64,000 nucleotides of DNA from Cylicocyclus nassatus (GCA_958299035.1 CATQJL010000001.1:30987554-31051553); one strand, 5' to 3'; positions 34,132 to 45,338 are shown, counted from the stretch's first letter. The notes: generated by a model from the letters alone, not told the origin. A program made the numbers and translations.

Positions 34132-35360
34132 ATGTTATTAAAATATTCCTCAATGTTTTGGAAAGGTTGGCAGTTTGAAAAATGGCAGGCAGAATACTTT
34201 ACAAAATCGCAGATGACTCGCATGTGTTCCAGTTCAACAGCGAGGCAGAAGGAGAATCTTACGCCGACGAAAATGTTGTCGACATTGATACAGAGTTGGC
34301 AATTGAGTGAAACTCTCTGATTTCCTGCATAAGGAATCCAAGCAGATTGTCTAGTTTCAATGAGGAAATGTCCAGGAAGTCCATTGCTGATCTTCAGGTT
34401 GCTGAAGAATTCAAGGCTGCTAAATTCACAAACATGGATATGAACAAAAGGAAGGTGTTAGTATAAAGCATAGTTACTGCGCTTAGATCCCGGCTGGAGT
34501 GCGAACCCAACTCTGTGCTTTATGCTTTTGAAAGTTATTCGCCTTGTGACAATATGACCTATGATATTGAAAAAAAAAAACCAACGCGCAGCATAGTACC
34601 TCCTTTTTTCGGCTATTCCGCAGATGCTGGTAAAGAAGAAGTTGAGCAGCTTTCTGATCAGCTAACAGGACGTATGCCAGAGGAGGTGAAGCCAGAGTTC
34701 GACAAGGCCCAAAAAGTACACTATTTCCTTCCCGTGTTGCGAAAGCATATGAGATTTGGCTCTTTTCCCATTACTTACCGCAAAAATTTGATGGGCCTAC
34801 TAGCAAAGCTAGTTTCCATTCCGACTAGCACGGCAGAGGTAGAGAAAGAAATTTTCTATCTACTCTGTTATCAGAACACAACGCAGAAGTCGTACAACGA
34901 TAGAGCATCTAAGCAAATACTTAAGATTTGTCAACCTTCTACCATTGTTATCTGAAAACTTCATTTAAAGGATTGATATAAGTGGTCCAGACAGGCTGTT
35001 ACCGTATGACTTTTTGAAATATCCTAAAAGAAGGTATGAAGAAACTGGTCACCTACCTGCTGACTTCCTGGTGCTACCAGAGGGCCACGAAAAAAATCAC
35101 AAAACCGCTTAAAAGAAGAAGAAAGTTTCAAATCCATTTTCGACTCAGAACGCTTTTGCACGCAATTCTACTTCTACTCCGATGACCTTTTCGAGGAAGA
35201 AGAAGATTTTTCAGGCAGCGAACTTGTTGTCTCTGACGTTAGCGATAGTGATATTGTTGATGATGATGTGCAGGAAATGAAGTTGTTCCTAACTTGTACA
35301 TCTTTTGGGATAAACATTATTGCTTTCGTTTTTTGTTGATGCAGTGAAACAGGAGCACAG
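34132..35360 (+). pseudogene. Decayed transposase-like coding remnants (probable hAT), copy 2
   Basis: Frames at 34132-34320 and 34515-34955 correspond to those of copy 1. The second reads through FGYSADAGKEEVEQLSDQLT, PEEVKPEFDKAQ and then LLAKLVSIPTSTAEVEKEIF near 34790-34865, the hATC-like segment, here in one continuous frame of 146 residues. The acidic tail region (about 35180-35260) is present but out of frame after several small indels. Copy 1 and copy 2 carry different breaks, so the parent had a longer frame than either. Function is inferred from the motif and from the element's hAT ends. Confidence 0.48.
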
Positions 35361-37160
35361 ATCTTCATAATCAATTTTTTTTGATTTTTTAATTTCTTTT
35401 GAAAAATTTTAAATTTTTTTTCAATTTGTGCCTAAATAAGGTACAAATTAGAGCTCTTCATACCACGCTTTTTTACCTTTTCTCTCTTCCTCCCCCCCCC
35501 TAGACTCACATATCCCCTTCACCCTGGAAGGTCGGAAACAGCCGAGACCCCCTTCACCTGGGGAGAGCCCGGCTCCCCCTATCGCACCTATGCTGCCGGG
35601 GGAGACTTTGGCCTAAAAAGTCTCCCCCCCCCGGGCATATGCCGTAAGAGGCGCGAAACCCCCACATATTATATATCATCTGAAAGCTCTTGACGAGAAG
35701 AATCTAATCTATGAAGTCGCAACATGATTGTGCAATCCTGAAGAAGTTATGAGCTGTTGGAGTTCAAAAAGCTCTTTTTTACCTGCTTTTTCATGACTCT
35801 GGATCTCGGAGGTGTTTCAATGGATCGGAACGGACAAGACATATTCTGATAAGGCAAACCTTACTCTATAAAACCTATGAAGTCGCAACATCATACACTT
35901 CCACATTCAAGATTTGTAAGAGTTTAACTCTCAACAGTCAAAAAACACGCAAAAATGGCGTAAAGTTTTAGAACTCTGGTTTTCAACGACTATCTCTTAA
36001 ATCGACCAGATTCCTTCACTAGCTGATAGAGCAACATTTACTCTTTAAAACCTATGAAGTCGCAACTGCTGACATCTTCAAACAACAGATTTATAACAGT
36101 GGAAATTTTGCATGATTTTTCACTATTTATTTATTCGAAATTCTGATTCTCGGCCGTTACTGCCTGGATCGATCTACTTTCTTCGCTGTACGTTATAACA
36201 AAATTTGCTTAATAAAATCCGTACAGTCCAACAAACTTTTACTTCCAAATACACCATTTACTAAACACGTCTATTTTAAATTTTTATAAATAAAATTTAT
36301 AGATATTTTTAATATTCATCGTATCTGTGGCCCTAAAGAGGGCCGTTGGGTCGACGTTAGACCTAGAAAGATAGCTCCGTTCGTCCGTTCTATCCTCCCC
36401 CCGCACCTCCACTCCCCCCCCCCCCCCGTCGACGTTTTTGGGAGGTGAGTGTCCGACACTACCACCTTCACTTTTGGCCGGCCAGTGGTAGCTGAAACCA
36501 CCTTCACTTTTGGGGGACCCGGCTCCCCCTATCGCACCTCTGCATTCGATGCAGCTTTTTCTCCCCTTTCTGAAAAACTTCCTCTTCTCAAATCGTAGAG
36601 TCTTCGGCAACAAAGTTATCATGATTAGTGATTTTGACACGTTCCAAACTGTATCCGCAAAATGTCAAATTTGATATTTCGAAGCAGCAAGCGCTCTATT
36701 GATTTGTGATTTGTAACCATAATCGAACTTTGCAAGTATCAAATTTCAAGATTTGTTAGTGTTGGGAACCTTTGTGTATTTTGCGACTTCGCAAAATTGA
36801 AGATTTTCGAAAAAGTCATCCTAAAAACACTAAGAAGCTAATTGAAGATGGGAGAAAATCGCATTACATTGTACTTTGTTTACGTTATCTAACTGCCTTC
36901 AAAGCTTTTTCAAAACATCAAGATGAAGATTTTGAAAAAATCGCCAAAGTTGGGCATGGTAAAACCATGGGTTTGAAATTTTGGCAATTACTCGAAAACC
37001 ACTAAGGCAAATGACTCCATGACATGACTGGTGGAAAGAAAAAGAAAAACTGCGTCTGGTGTTTCTTAGAGCATTTGCCTGTCTTTATTACACCTGATTT
37101 TATGGCAGTTTGAAAAAACGGAGAGAATTGAATTTACCTAATCCATATATTACATATATG

Positions 37161-37377
37161 TTAGGTTGACCGAAAGTTCTGTCGCACCATGTTAAAAATC
37201 ATAAAATCTGAGTTTCGCAACCAATTTGCTTGCTTTTATTTTTGCTTCAAAGATCAATTTGTTTTTCTTATAGCTATGCCTTAGCGGCTTTTTAATGGAC
37301 ACACATTGCGTAGTTAGAAGCGGTAGAAAAATATCCAAATTTTGAATTTTCTTTGTGAGGTCGCTGTCAGTATGGTT
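37161..37377. mobile_element. Mariner-type element end (truncated)
   Basis: It begins TTAGGTTGACCGAAAGTTCT after TA. It shows no matching right end before the next terminus at 37379, so only about 0.2 kb is present. Confidence 0.55.
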
Positions 37378-37378
37378 C

Positions 37379-37906
37379 TATTAGGTTATCCCAGAAGTTT
37401 CGTCGGTTTTTTCGTCGATCACTGAAACTCACAGAACACCAATCCATGGACATTTAGGTACCATTTGATTCAGATTTTTATCCTCATTCTTACAGCTATA
37501 TTTGGTCTCTGATCTACCCTGTCTTTAATGTTATCGCATGGCTTTTTGAGCAGCTCAGCACGCCATGTCTTTCCTGAATTTTAAAAATTTTTATTCTGAT
37601 GTTTTTAAATAGCGCTGATAACTACCATCTAGAGAAAACATGTGGCTGAATTTTACTTTTACCGCTACCTTTTTTCCATTTTAGATTGCATGGGCCACGT
37701 TAACCAAGTCCGTTATAATTTCAACTTGATAAAAACCGTGGCTTTTCGACGTTTACGACGTAAAACTACTGAAAATTGCAAACAGCTGCTTTTTCAAAGC
37801 AAATCAAACTTGGTCATGTTGCATAAATAATGTTCGAATAAAATCATTTTTCGAAATGCAGAAACTTTGAAAGCTTTCGTGTATTTGCTGCAGTTGCGTG
37901 ATTCAA
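37379..37906. mobile_element. Left part of another mariner-type element, running into the gap
   Basis: It begins TTAGGTTATCCCAGAAGTTT. Positions 37379-37570 are the reverse complement of 43090-43273. The right half would lie in or beyond the gap. Confidence 0.55.
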
Positions 37907-37931
37907 GTACTCTGCGTTGATACCACTGCTT
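37907..37931 (-). other. SMART PCR primer sequence (artifact), left gap edge
   Basis: This is the reverse complement of the 25-base primer and runs directly into the N run. Confidence 0.95.
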
Positions 37932-38431
37932 NNNNNNNNNNNNNNNNNNNNNNNNNNNNNNNNNNNNNNNNNNNNNNNNNNNNNNNNNNNNNNNNNNNNN
38001 NNNNNNNNNNNNNNNNNNNNNNNNNNNNNNNNNNNNNNNNNNNNNNNNNNNNNNNNNNNNNNNNNNNNNNNNNNNNNNNNNNNNNNNNNNNNNNNNNNNN
38101 NNNNNNNNNNNNNNNNNNNNNNNNNNNNNNNNNNNNNNNNNNNNNNNNNNNNNNNNNNNNNNNNNNNNNNNNNNNNNNNNNNNNNNNNNNNNNNNNNNNN
38201 NNNNNNNNNNNNNNNNNNNNNNNNNNNNNNNNNNNNNNNNNNNNNNNNNNNNNNNNNNNNNNNNNNNNNNNNNNNNNNNNNNNNNNNNNNNNNNNNNNNN
38301 NNNNNNNNNNNNNNNNNNNNNNNNNNNNNNNNNNNNNNNNNNNNNNNNNNNNNNNNNNNNNNNNNNNNNNNNNNNNNNNNNNNNNNNNNNNNNNNNNNNN
38401 NNNNNNNNNNNNNNNNNNNNNNNNNNNNNNN
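37932..38431. other. Assembly gap of exactly 500 N
   Basis: The round length indicates a scaffolding placeholder, so the true distance is unknown. Open frames reported across it are meaningless. Confidence 0.98.
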
Positions 38432-38456
38432 AAGCAGTGGTATCAACGCAGAGTAC
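38432..38456 (+). other. SMART PCR primer sequence (artifact), right gap edge
   Basis: The 25-base primer in forward orientation directly follows the N run. Both contig ends therefore terminate in primer. Confidence 0.95.
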
Positions 38457-38816
38457 TGTTATAATGGCAGTGCATAAAGGGCAGAATCTGATGCTTACTC
38501 TCCCGATTGAGTCGATGTCGGATTTGCCAGCAGCAAAAAGTCGGATTTTTTTCTCAGTGCTCACTTCAAAAAGCATTTAGAAGGTGAAAGAAACCCCGTC
38601 GCTTCCGATCTAGCTGAGAAACTGCAAAATTTCTCACTCAACGCAGGTTTGTGGAGCGAAGTACATGTGAGAGCATCTTCAAGGCAAAAAAGCAGATAAT
38701 CCGTCCTTTTTGGAGGTATGACACAGCTTGACTAAAGCAGCTGTTTAACGTTTTTGGATGTGTGCCTACCTAAAAAAATTTGGGAGCTAAGAAGTGCTTT
38801 AATCACTAAAAACTCC
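38457..38816. other. 360 bases after the gap, nothing recognised
   Basis: No frame, terminal repeat or RNA motif was found. It may be the interior of the element whose end follows. Confidence 0.4.
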
Positions 38817-39024
38817 AGGTGGACCTATAATTTTGGCCAGCCTTCAAGCCTGCTTTTTTCAAAATTTCTAATTTTTTCTTGAAAAATCAAACGAAAACGA
38901 GAACCGTTTTGAAGACTGATAGTAGGCTGGTAAACACACGTCTATACCAAATTTTGGAAAATTTCATTCACATCAGAGTAAGTTATGACATTTTTTAGAG
39001 TGGACCTATAATTTTGGCCAGCAC
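38817..39024. mobile_element. Tc1-type element end with duplicated terminal motif
   Basis: GTGGACCTATAATTTTGGCC occurs twice in the same direction (about 38819 and 39001). The second copy runs into CAGCACTG followed by TA, the form of a Tc1-like right end. No left end is seen on this side of the gap. Confidence 0.5.
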
Positions 39025-39030
39025 TGTATA

Positions 39031-39713
39031 CAGGGTATCCCAAAAAGATGTGCACACTGTTTGATCGTTAATAGCTATCTTGCTTTCATGCCTTTTGTCA
39101 AGCCCGAGGTATCGTTCTGTAGAGCGGGGATAAACTTATAATCATAGTATAGAGTGGATCACCAATCAATCTTCATTACTATAGGATTATTGTATGAACT
39201 TCCAGCATACAGCGTCATTGTAAAATAGGCCTTTTGATGAAATAAATTCAAAAAAATCGGAAAATTTAGTAAGGTTTTCAGGCGTGCTGATTTTACTATA
39301 TAACCTTCCACCAGTTTTTTGAGCTTTCTTGATGGCGTGTTTACATTTCTGGCCAAACATTGGAAAATTAGTTGTTATTCTAAATCTGAAATAACTCATG
39401 GAAGAGAGACTTTGTTGACGTGCAATTTTCATATTTGAAAACGACGACTTGATTAACCCAGTTTAGGAGTTCATGGCTTGTTTGGCTTTCTTTCCGAGGC
39501 AAAATACCGCTTTGAATGGCTTAAAATCTTCCTCGAATTTCCTAACGTAATCCTACAGTAATGAAGAGTGGCTAATAATTCGCTCCATACTTTAATTCTA
39601 AGTTGAATTTCACTATAAAGAATACCTCAAGCTCGGCAAAAGACATGAAAGCAAGAGAGTTATTAACGATCAAACAGTGTGCACATCTTTTTGGGATACC
39701 CTGTATATGTTGT
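39031..39713. mobile_element. Tc1/mariner-type foldback element (J/K relative)
   Basis: Its ends are CAGGGTATCCCAAAAAGATG and the inverse, flanked by TA. Subterminal GATCGTTAATA and a diverged TATAGGATTATTGTA/TAACGTAATCCTACAGTA pair are as in J and K. Confidence 0.75.
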
Positions 39714-39717
39714 TCCG

Positions 39718-40630
39718 AAAGTTCTGACGCATTATTTTCAAAAAATCATAACTTCCTCGCCACTAGATGGATTTCCTTGAAATTAATTCCCTTTGGAAGA
39801 GGAATGCTCTTTACAGTTTCACTTTTTCCGTGAAATGGTTTGAGAAAACTCGAGAGTTAAAAACGATTGAAGAATTCAGTCAAGATTGCATTTTTCGATC
39901 TGAATCACGAAAAAGTTTGGAATATTTTTATTTCAAAGGGAAAATTTTGCGCATTACTGTGGTACCTTTGCCGTGAATTATTATGAGAAAGTTCGAAAGT
40001 CACAAGCAATCGAAGGGAATTATTTCGATTTTGCAGTTTTTGAGGCTGCTCGAAAAAACCTTCAAAAATTGCAGCAGAGACCAAAACAATTATAAGCATG
40101 ACTTTCGTGACCTGCTCTTTTTATCGGAGTGAAATTCGTGCCAATCTGGAGCAGATTTAATTTTCGTGTATTTCTAGGGTTTTCGTCCTGTATTTTTTCA
40201 CGAAAACCAAATGCTCCAGATTGACGTGAACTTCACTCACCTAAATAGAGGACTCATCGAACTTATGTTGATGTTTATGACTGTTTCGGTCTCTGTTGCG
40301 ACTTTTGAAGCTTTTTTGAGCAGCCTCAAAAACTGAAAAATTGAAGCAATTCTCTTCGATATCTCATATTAATTCGGATTTACTACCTTAATTCGCAAGA
40401 TTTTCTCTTTCAAATAAAAAGACTTTCGGTACTTATTGTGACTCAGCTCGAGAATGCCAATTTCGACAGATTTCCTTCAATTGTTTTTAACTCTCATATT
40501 TGCACAAACTAATTCATGGCAGAGGCAATGCTGTAAAGATCGTGGATTCCTCTTTCAAACAAAAATTATTTGTGGCAGAGAAGTTTTACGATTTTTGAAA
40601 ATAATATGCAAGAACTTTCGGACCAGCCTA
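39718..40630. mobile_element. Mariner-type foldback element
   Basis: It begins TGTTGTTCCGAAAGTTCTGA and ends CTTTCGGACCAGCCTA. The arms pair around about 40170. It is related to the element at 9867-11260. Confidence 0.68.
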
Positions 40631-40633
40631 GTA

Positions 40634-42193
40634 TTAGGTCATCCCGAAAGTAATTTCGCTTTTTTTCAAAAGAGCTCCACATCTGAAGAAATGAAGTTTT
40701 CTGTAAGATGGTAGCATTCGATGCAGCATATCATCCTCGTTCTAATGGTAATGAAGCAGTTGCAGCACAGTCAATGAACTTTGGAAAATCATCAAAGTCT
40801 GCTAACCATGTTTTTTGTGATGGTCACGTTTCACAATTTCTCTAAATTTTTATATCAATCCTCCGAAGGAGTCCAAGTAAAGATTCGAGAGAGCAAACCC
40901 TACAGGATACAAAACCATTTTTTTCCCTTCACATAGCTCAAAATTTTTAATAGAATTTTGTTTGATGCAACCAATTTCCATTTGGTCAACTCAAACATCG
41001 CAGAACATCAAACGGTAAGCAGCTCGAGTGTCATTCGATGCAGCTTGTTCTCCTCTTTCTGATGGTGCTTTTTTTTTCCTTTCGTGGAGTTTTCGGGGAT
41101 AAAATCATCATAATTCACATTTTCGAACGCCTACCTTGCTATAGGTACGCGTACCCGGAAAAATCGAAAATAGGTATTTCAATATCGCAATCTCTCATTC
41201 ACTTTGAAAAATTAGTGTTAAGTCATGATACCATCTTGAAATTTTTAAATTCCTAAGATTTATTGGTGTTTAATGCGAATGTGGCTGACGTAGGCCTGTC
41301 AAAATTTGATGTTTTCATAATAAATCTTTCAAAAAATTATGGCGGGATATAAAAACGAGAAAAAATTAGGCATTATATTAGGTTAAACCAAAAGTTCGTT
41401 CGCACCATTTTCAAAAATCATAACTCTTCAAATTCTCAACGAATTTGTATGATCAAGATTTTGCATAAGAGAGAAACTCATGCTCTTTGCAATCGTTATT
41501 GTTTACAAGTGAGGGAGATAGAAGCTAAAAACCAAAATCAGTCAAAATTTGAATTTTTCGTGTAGGGTCATAAAAAATCGGAAACATGCAACAAAAAACG
41601 GAGCGCTCTTTCTAACGCGCAAATTTTGCACTGTTAGAAAGAGCTGGTAAAAGAACCTACAATACCGACTGCTCCGATTTTCGTTGCAAGTTTCCGATTT
41701 TTTATGACCCTACATGAAAGATTCAAATTTTGAGTGATTTTGGTTTTGAGCTTCTATCTATGCAACAGATGATCATTAGCAAGCATATAAGATGTCATCA
41801 TAACGAGCATGGCTTACTCTTTCAGATAAAAATAGAAGCAGTCAAATCGGTTGCAAGAATAGAAGTTATGATTTTTTGAATTTGGTGCGAAAGAACTTTC
41901 GCGTCAACCTAATATATGAGATTTGCTCTATCGAATTGTTATTTGGACTCCTTTGGAGGGTTGATGTAAAAATTTAGAAAAATTGTGAAAATTGAGCATG
42001 TCAAAAAGCTTGGATCGCAGAACTTCGTAATTTTCAAAAGATCATTGACTGCGCTGCAATGATTTTAAAACCTTTGAAAAAAAAAAGAATGAATTTCTTA
42101 ATTTACTGCTACCAATATCTCTTAGAAATCTTTGTTCCATCACATGTGGCGTCCGTTTGAAAAAGAAGCGAAATTACTTTCGGAATGACCTAA
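40634..42193. mobile_element. Mariner-type foldback element (family C) carrying a nested MITE
   Basis: Its ends are TTAGGTCATCCCGAAAGTAA and the inverse, flanked by TA. The interior motif CATTCGATGCAGC is shared with 26896-37141. The nested element occupies 41378-41912. Confidence 0.75.
41378..41912. mobile_element. Nested mariner-type MITE, 535 bp
   Basis: It starts TTAGGTTAAACCAAAAGTTC and ends CTTTCGCGTCAACCTAA, with TA on both sides. It is a complete version of the family truncated at 8565-9083. Confidence 0.77.
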
Positions 42194-42197
42194 TATA

Positions 42198-42897
42198 TCA
42201 GGTTGGTCCGAAAGTTTCGTCCAGTTCAAAAATTCATAACTTCTTTCTAGCGAGATATTTTCGCATGGCTAAGACCTTCCTGGAAGAAGCAGTACATAGG
42301 CTTTCTAAAGCTGTCTTAGCTGCTATCTGCTAAGCTTTGAATGCAAAGGTAAAATTGGGAAAGGGAAATCACCTCAAGTTCGGAATTTTCAAACAAGCCC
42401 GTTAAAAAATCCAAAACCGTGCCATAAAGTCTAAAGCAGCCAGTATTCTGGACTCTTTAACCCCTCTTTTCAGCTGAGCGAACCCGCGCTGATCGAGCTG
42501 TTTTGTTAAAAGTCATGATTTTTTTTGTAAAAAATGCCAAAAAATCCAACTTAACGAACTGAATTTTTGGCATTTTTTTCTCGAAAATCATAACTTTTCT
42601 AAGAAAGGATGATTAGCTCGAATTTTGATTATATAGAAAGAAGAGATCAAAAAACTTAGGATAACGATTGTTTATTTTATGGCGCGGTTTTGGGTTTTTT
42701 AAGGAGCCTGCTCAAAAATTCCAAACTTGATGTGATTTCCTTTTCTCATTGCGAGCTTAGTGGATAGCAGCCAAGGAAGCTTTATAAAGCGCATGAATTG
42801 CTGTTTCCAATAGGATTTTAGTCGTGCAATAGCATTGAGTTAGGAGGAGTTATGATTTTTCGAGGACGGTGCGACAGAGCTTTCGGACCAAACCAAT
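42198..42897. mobile_element. Mariner-type foldback element
   Basis: It begins TCAGGTTGGTCCGAAAGTTT and ends CTTTCGGACCAAACCAA. The arms pair around about 42550. Confidence 0.7.
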
Positions 42898-42900
42898 ATA

Positions 42901-43273
42901 TTAGGTTGAACCGAAAGTTCGTTCGCACCATTTTCAAAAAATCATAACTTCTTTCCCTCACCATGATTTTGCGCAATTCAAACCTTGTTCGAAAAGCATG
43001 TAGTTTCCAAAACTTCCTTGGTAGCTACCAGCGCTCCTTAGAAGTGTCAGGATGAAAATTTCTAAATTACAGGAAAGGTTTGGCGTTACTGTTGAGCTGC
43101 TCAAAAAGCCGTGGCGATAACATTGCAAAGACAGGGTAGGTCAGAGAGCAAATGTAGCTGTAAGAAAGAGGATGAAAGTCTAAATCAAATGGTATTTGGA
43201 ACATTTGTAGACTTGTGTTCTGTGAGTTTTAGTGAGCGATGAAAAAAACCGACAAAACTTTCTGGATAACCTA
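42901..43273. mobile_element. Mariner-type element with two unlike ends (hybrid)
   Basis: The left end TTAGGTTGAACCGAAAGTTC and its first 150 bases resemble the inverted right arm of 42198-42897. The right 180 bases are the reverse complement of 37379-37570 and end GGATAACCTAA. TA flanks both ends. Confidence 0.55.
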
Positions 43274-43280
43274 ATATATA

Positions 43281-44314
43281 TTAGGTCGTCCCGAAAGTAT
43301 TTTCGCTTTTTTCAAACAATCGCCACGGTCCGCATAACAAACATCCTTAAAAGATTCTGAAACCATTCGATGCAGTTTTTCATGCTCTTCCAAAGGTTGT
43401 CTTCATATTGCAAATTAGCTTGCAAACGAATTTAGCTTGCAACGAAAAAAAATTAATTTGCAAACGAGCTCTCAGAAAATTACCAAAAGCACCCACGCTT
43501 TTTATCAAGGTCAAGTTTCGCTAATTTTCTAAATTCCTGTAGTAATTTCCCGAAGGAGTTCAAGTTACCTTTGAATAGAGCAAACAAAGTAGGATACGAA
43601 ACAATTTCCACCCTTCCAAATCTTACTTTACAAAATTTTTAGGAATATTTTTTTGATGCTATCAAATTCTATATTTCGTCAACTCAAACCTCATAGAGCA
43701 TCACTCGGGAAGCAACTCGGGTGTCGATGCAGCACCTTCTATTCTTTCAGAGACATGTTTTTTGTTTCTGATTCGTAAACTTTTAGAGGACAAAATCGAC
43801 AAAATTCATGTTTTCGATGGCGCCTCAAGATGTAAACGAAAAATTCAAGATCTGATATTTCGAACCTGAAAACGCTCATTCGTCTTGTAAAAATAGTAAT
43901 GAATCTTAATCTATCTTTGAGAGTATCAAAAACTGAGAATTTCTTAGAGTTTGACGAGTCTGCGTATGGTATGGGTCTGCTAAAATTCGATAGTGTTGTT
44001 TGAAATTTTGTCAAAAAATTATGGAGAGCTCTGGGAAGGAGGAAGAAATTGTTTTGAATCCTTCTTCGTTTGCTCTATCCGCAGGTTACTTGGGCTTCTT
44101 TGGAGAATTCAGTACAAGAATTTAGAAAAATAGCGAAACTTGACCTTTTTAAAAAGCGTGGGTCGCAGTTTTTGGTAGTCTGAAAGCTCGTTCGCTAATC
44201 TGCGATATGAAGATAACCATTTGAAGGAGCATATTAAACTGCATCGAATGATTCCAGAATCTTTTAAGGATGTTTGTTTTGCGGACCGTGGCGACTGTTT
44301 GAAGAAAGCGAAGA
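43281..44314. mobile_element. Mariner-type foldback element, right tip lost
   Basis: It begins TTAGGTCGTCCCGAAAGTAT. The right arm (GGATGTTTGTTTTGCGGACC...GAAAGCGAAGA) mirrors the left but lacks the last ~20 bases. The next element starts at 44317. Confidence 0.7.
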
Positions 44315-44316
44315 TA

Positions 44317-45332
44317 TTAGGTGGGTGCAAAGGTTCTGTCAGTTTTTTTTTTCAATACATCGGCAAAGACGTTAGACTGAAGATAAACTAACATTTTAAA
44401 ATGTATCCAATGCAGAATTTCTTCCTCTTTCCAGCTGCTAAAATCCCATTGTGCTTCATCAAAGAACGATGAGATATTTGCTGGAAATTGCAACCATTCG
44501 TTTTTATCATGTCCAACTTTCACTAATTTTCAAAATTTTTGTACGAAACTTTCGGAGGAGCCCTAATAGCCAGCAGATAGAGCGAACCTTTTGCCAGAAA
44601 CAATTTTTTGTAGCCCTACAACTTGTCTTCTAAAATTTCTAAGATTTAATTTTTAGGGTGACCAAATTTTACATTCGGCCTATTTTAAACTCGTAGGACA
44701 TAAAATGTTGAACACTTCAGTCACTATTCGATGCAACTTTTTCTCCTCCTTCGAACACTTGTGTTTTTTTGACCGGCACAAGCAAAATTTGTGAGAAAAA
44801 TCGCAGTATTTCTCAATTTTAGGAGTGCGCACTGACGTAACCTATTTTCAAAATCTTCATCATTTGAAGCAAAAATCGCTCATTTACTTTGTGTTGGTGG
44901 CGGTAGTAATAATCGAGTGTTTAAACTTCAGTATTCTGTAGGTTTTGCGGTGTTTGGTGCAATAACAGGTTATGCGATTTTTTCAAAACACAAGACTATT
45001 AGAAAATTATTGAGCAAAAATCTGACAAAGCAGCTGAAAAAAAGAAAAAATTGCGTAAGTTGCAAAAGATTTGCCCCATTTGATGGTTATTAGGGCTCTT
45101 CCCGATGTCTCCTACAAAAATTTCAAGAATTAGTGGAAGCTAAACATGGTAAAAACGAATGGTTGCAAACTCCTGCAAATGTCTCATCACTCTCTTAACG
45201 AAACACAATGACAGTTTAGCGCTGGAAAAGGAAGAAATCTACATCGGATGCATTTGAAGTGTTTGTTTATTCTCATTCTAGCGTGTTAGCCGACGGATTG
45301 AAAAAAATGACAAAACTTTTGCACCGACGTAA
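44317..45332. mobile_element. Mariner-type foldback element, second copy of the 252-1188 family
   Basis: It begins TTAGGTGGGTGCAAAGGTTC and ends ACTTTTGCACCGACGTAA, flanked by TA. The interior aligns with 252-1188, including GGAGTGCGCACTGACGTAAC. Confidence 0.78.
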
Positions 45333-45338
45333 TAACTA

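Larger units (their letters stand above)
29489..35592. mobile_element. hAT element with captured satellite and mariner MITE (copy 2, 6.1 kb)
   Basis: Its ends are CATAGTTGCGATAGGGGG and the inverse of CATAGGTGCGATAGGGGG. The 8-bp target duplication CTGCCGGG is perfect (29481-29488 and 35593-35600). The content is as in copy 1: 521-bp array, mariner MITE, transposase-like remnants. It is 2,083 bp longer than copy 1, and four 521-bp units are 2,084 bp. Confidence 0.87.
28752..36542. mobile_element. hAT foldback element (about 1.7 kb) split by hAT copy 2
   Basis: Its ends are TCGAGGTGCGATAGGGGGAG and the inverse of CAGAGGTGCGATAGGGGGAG. Flanking 8-mers are CATTCGAA (28744-28751) and CATTCGAT (36543-36550). 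The halves 28752-29480 and 35593-36542 are inverted repeats (for example TACTGCCTGGATCGA at both ends). It has no transposase of its own. Confidence 0.8.
26896..37141. mobile_element. Mariner-type foldback element (family C), interrupted by satellite and hAT
   Basis: The left end TTAGGTCGATTCAAAATTTC and right end (GAGAGAATTGAATTTACCTAA) are inverted. Arms pair 26930-27240 with 36900-37100 (shared CAGGTGTAATAAAGGCAGGC). Host parts total about 1.01 kb, close to the 1.03 kb of the related element at 40634-42193. The CATTCGATGCAGC motif at the hAT insertion point also occurs there. Confidence 0.65.

Noticed and set aside
37794..38576. Long frames across positions 37932-38431
   Set aside because: They consist of unknown residues over a 500-N gap plus primer sequence.
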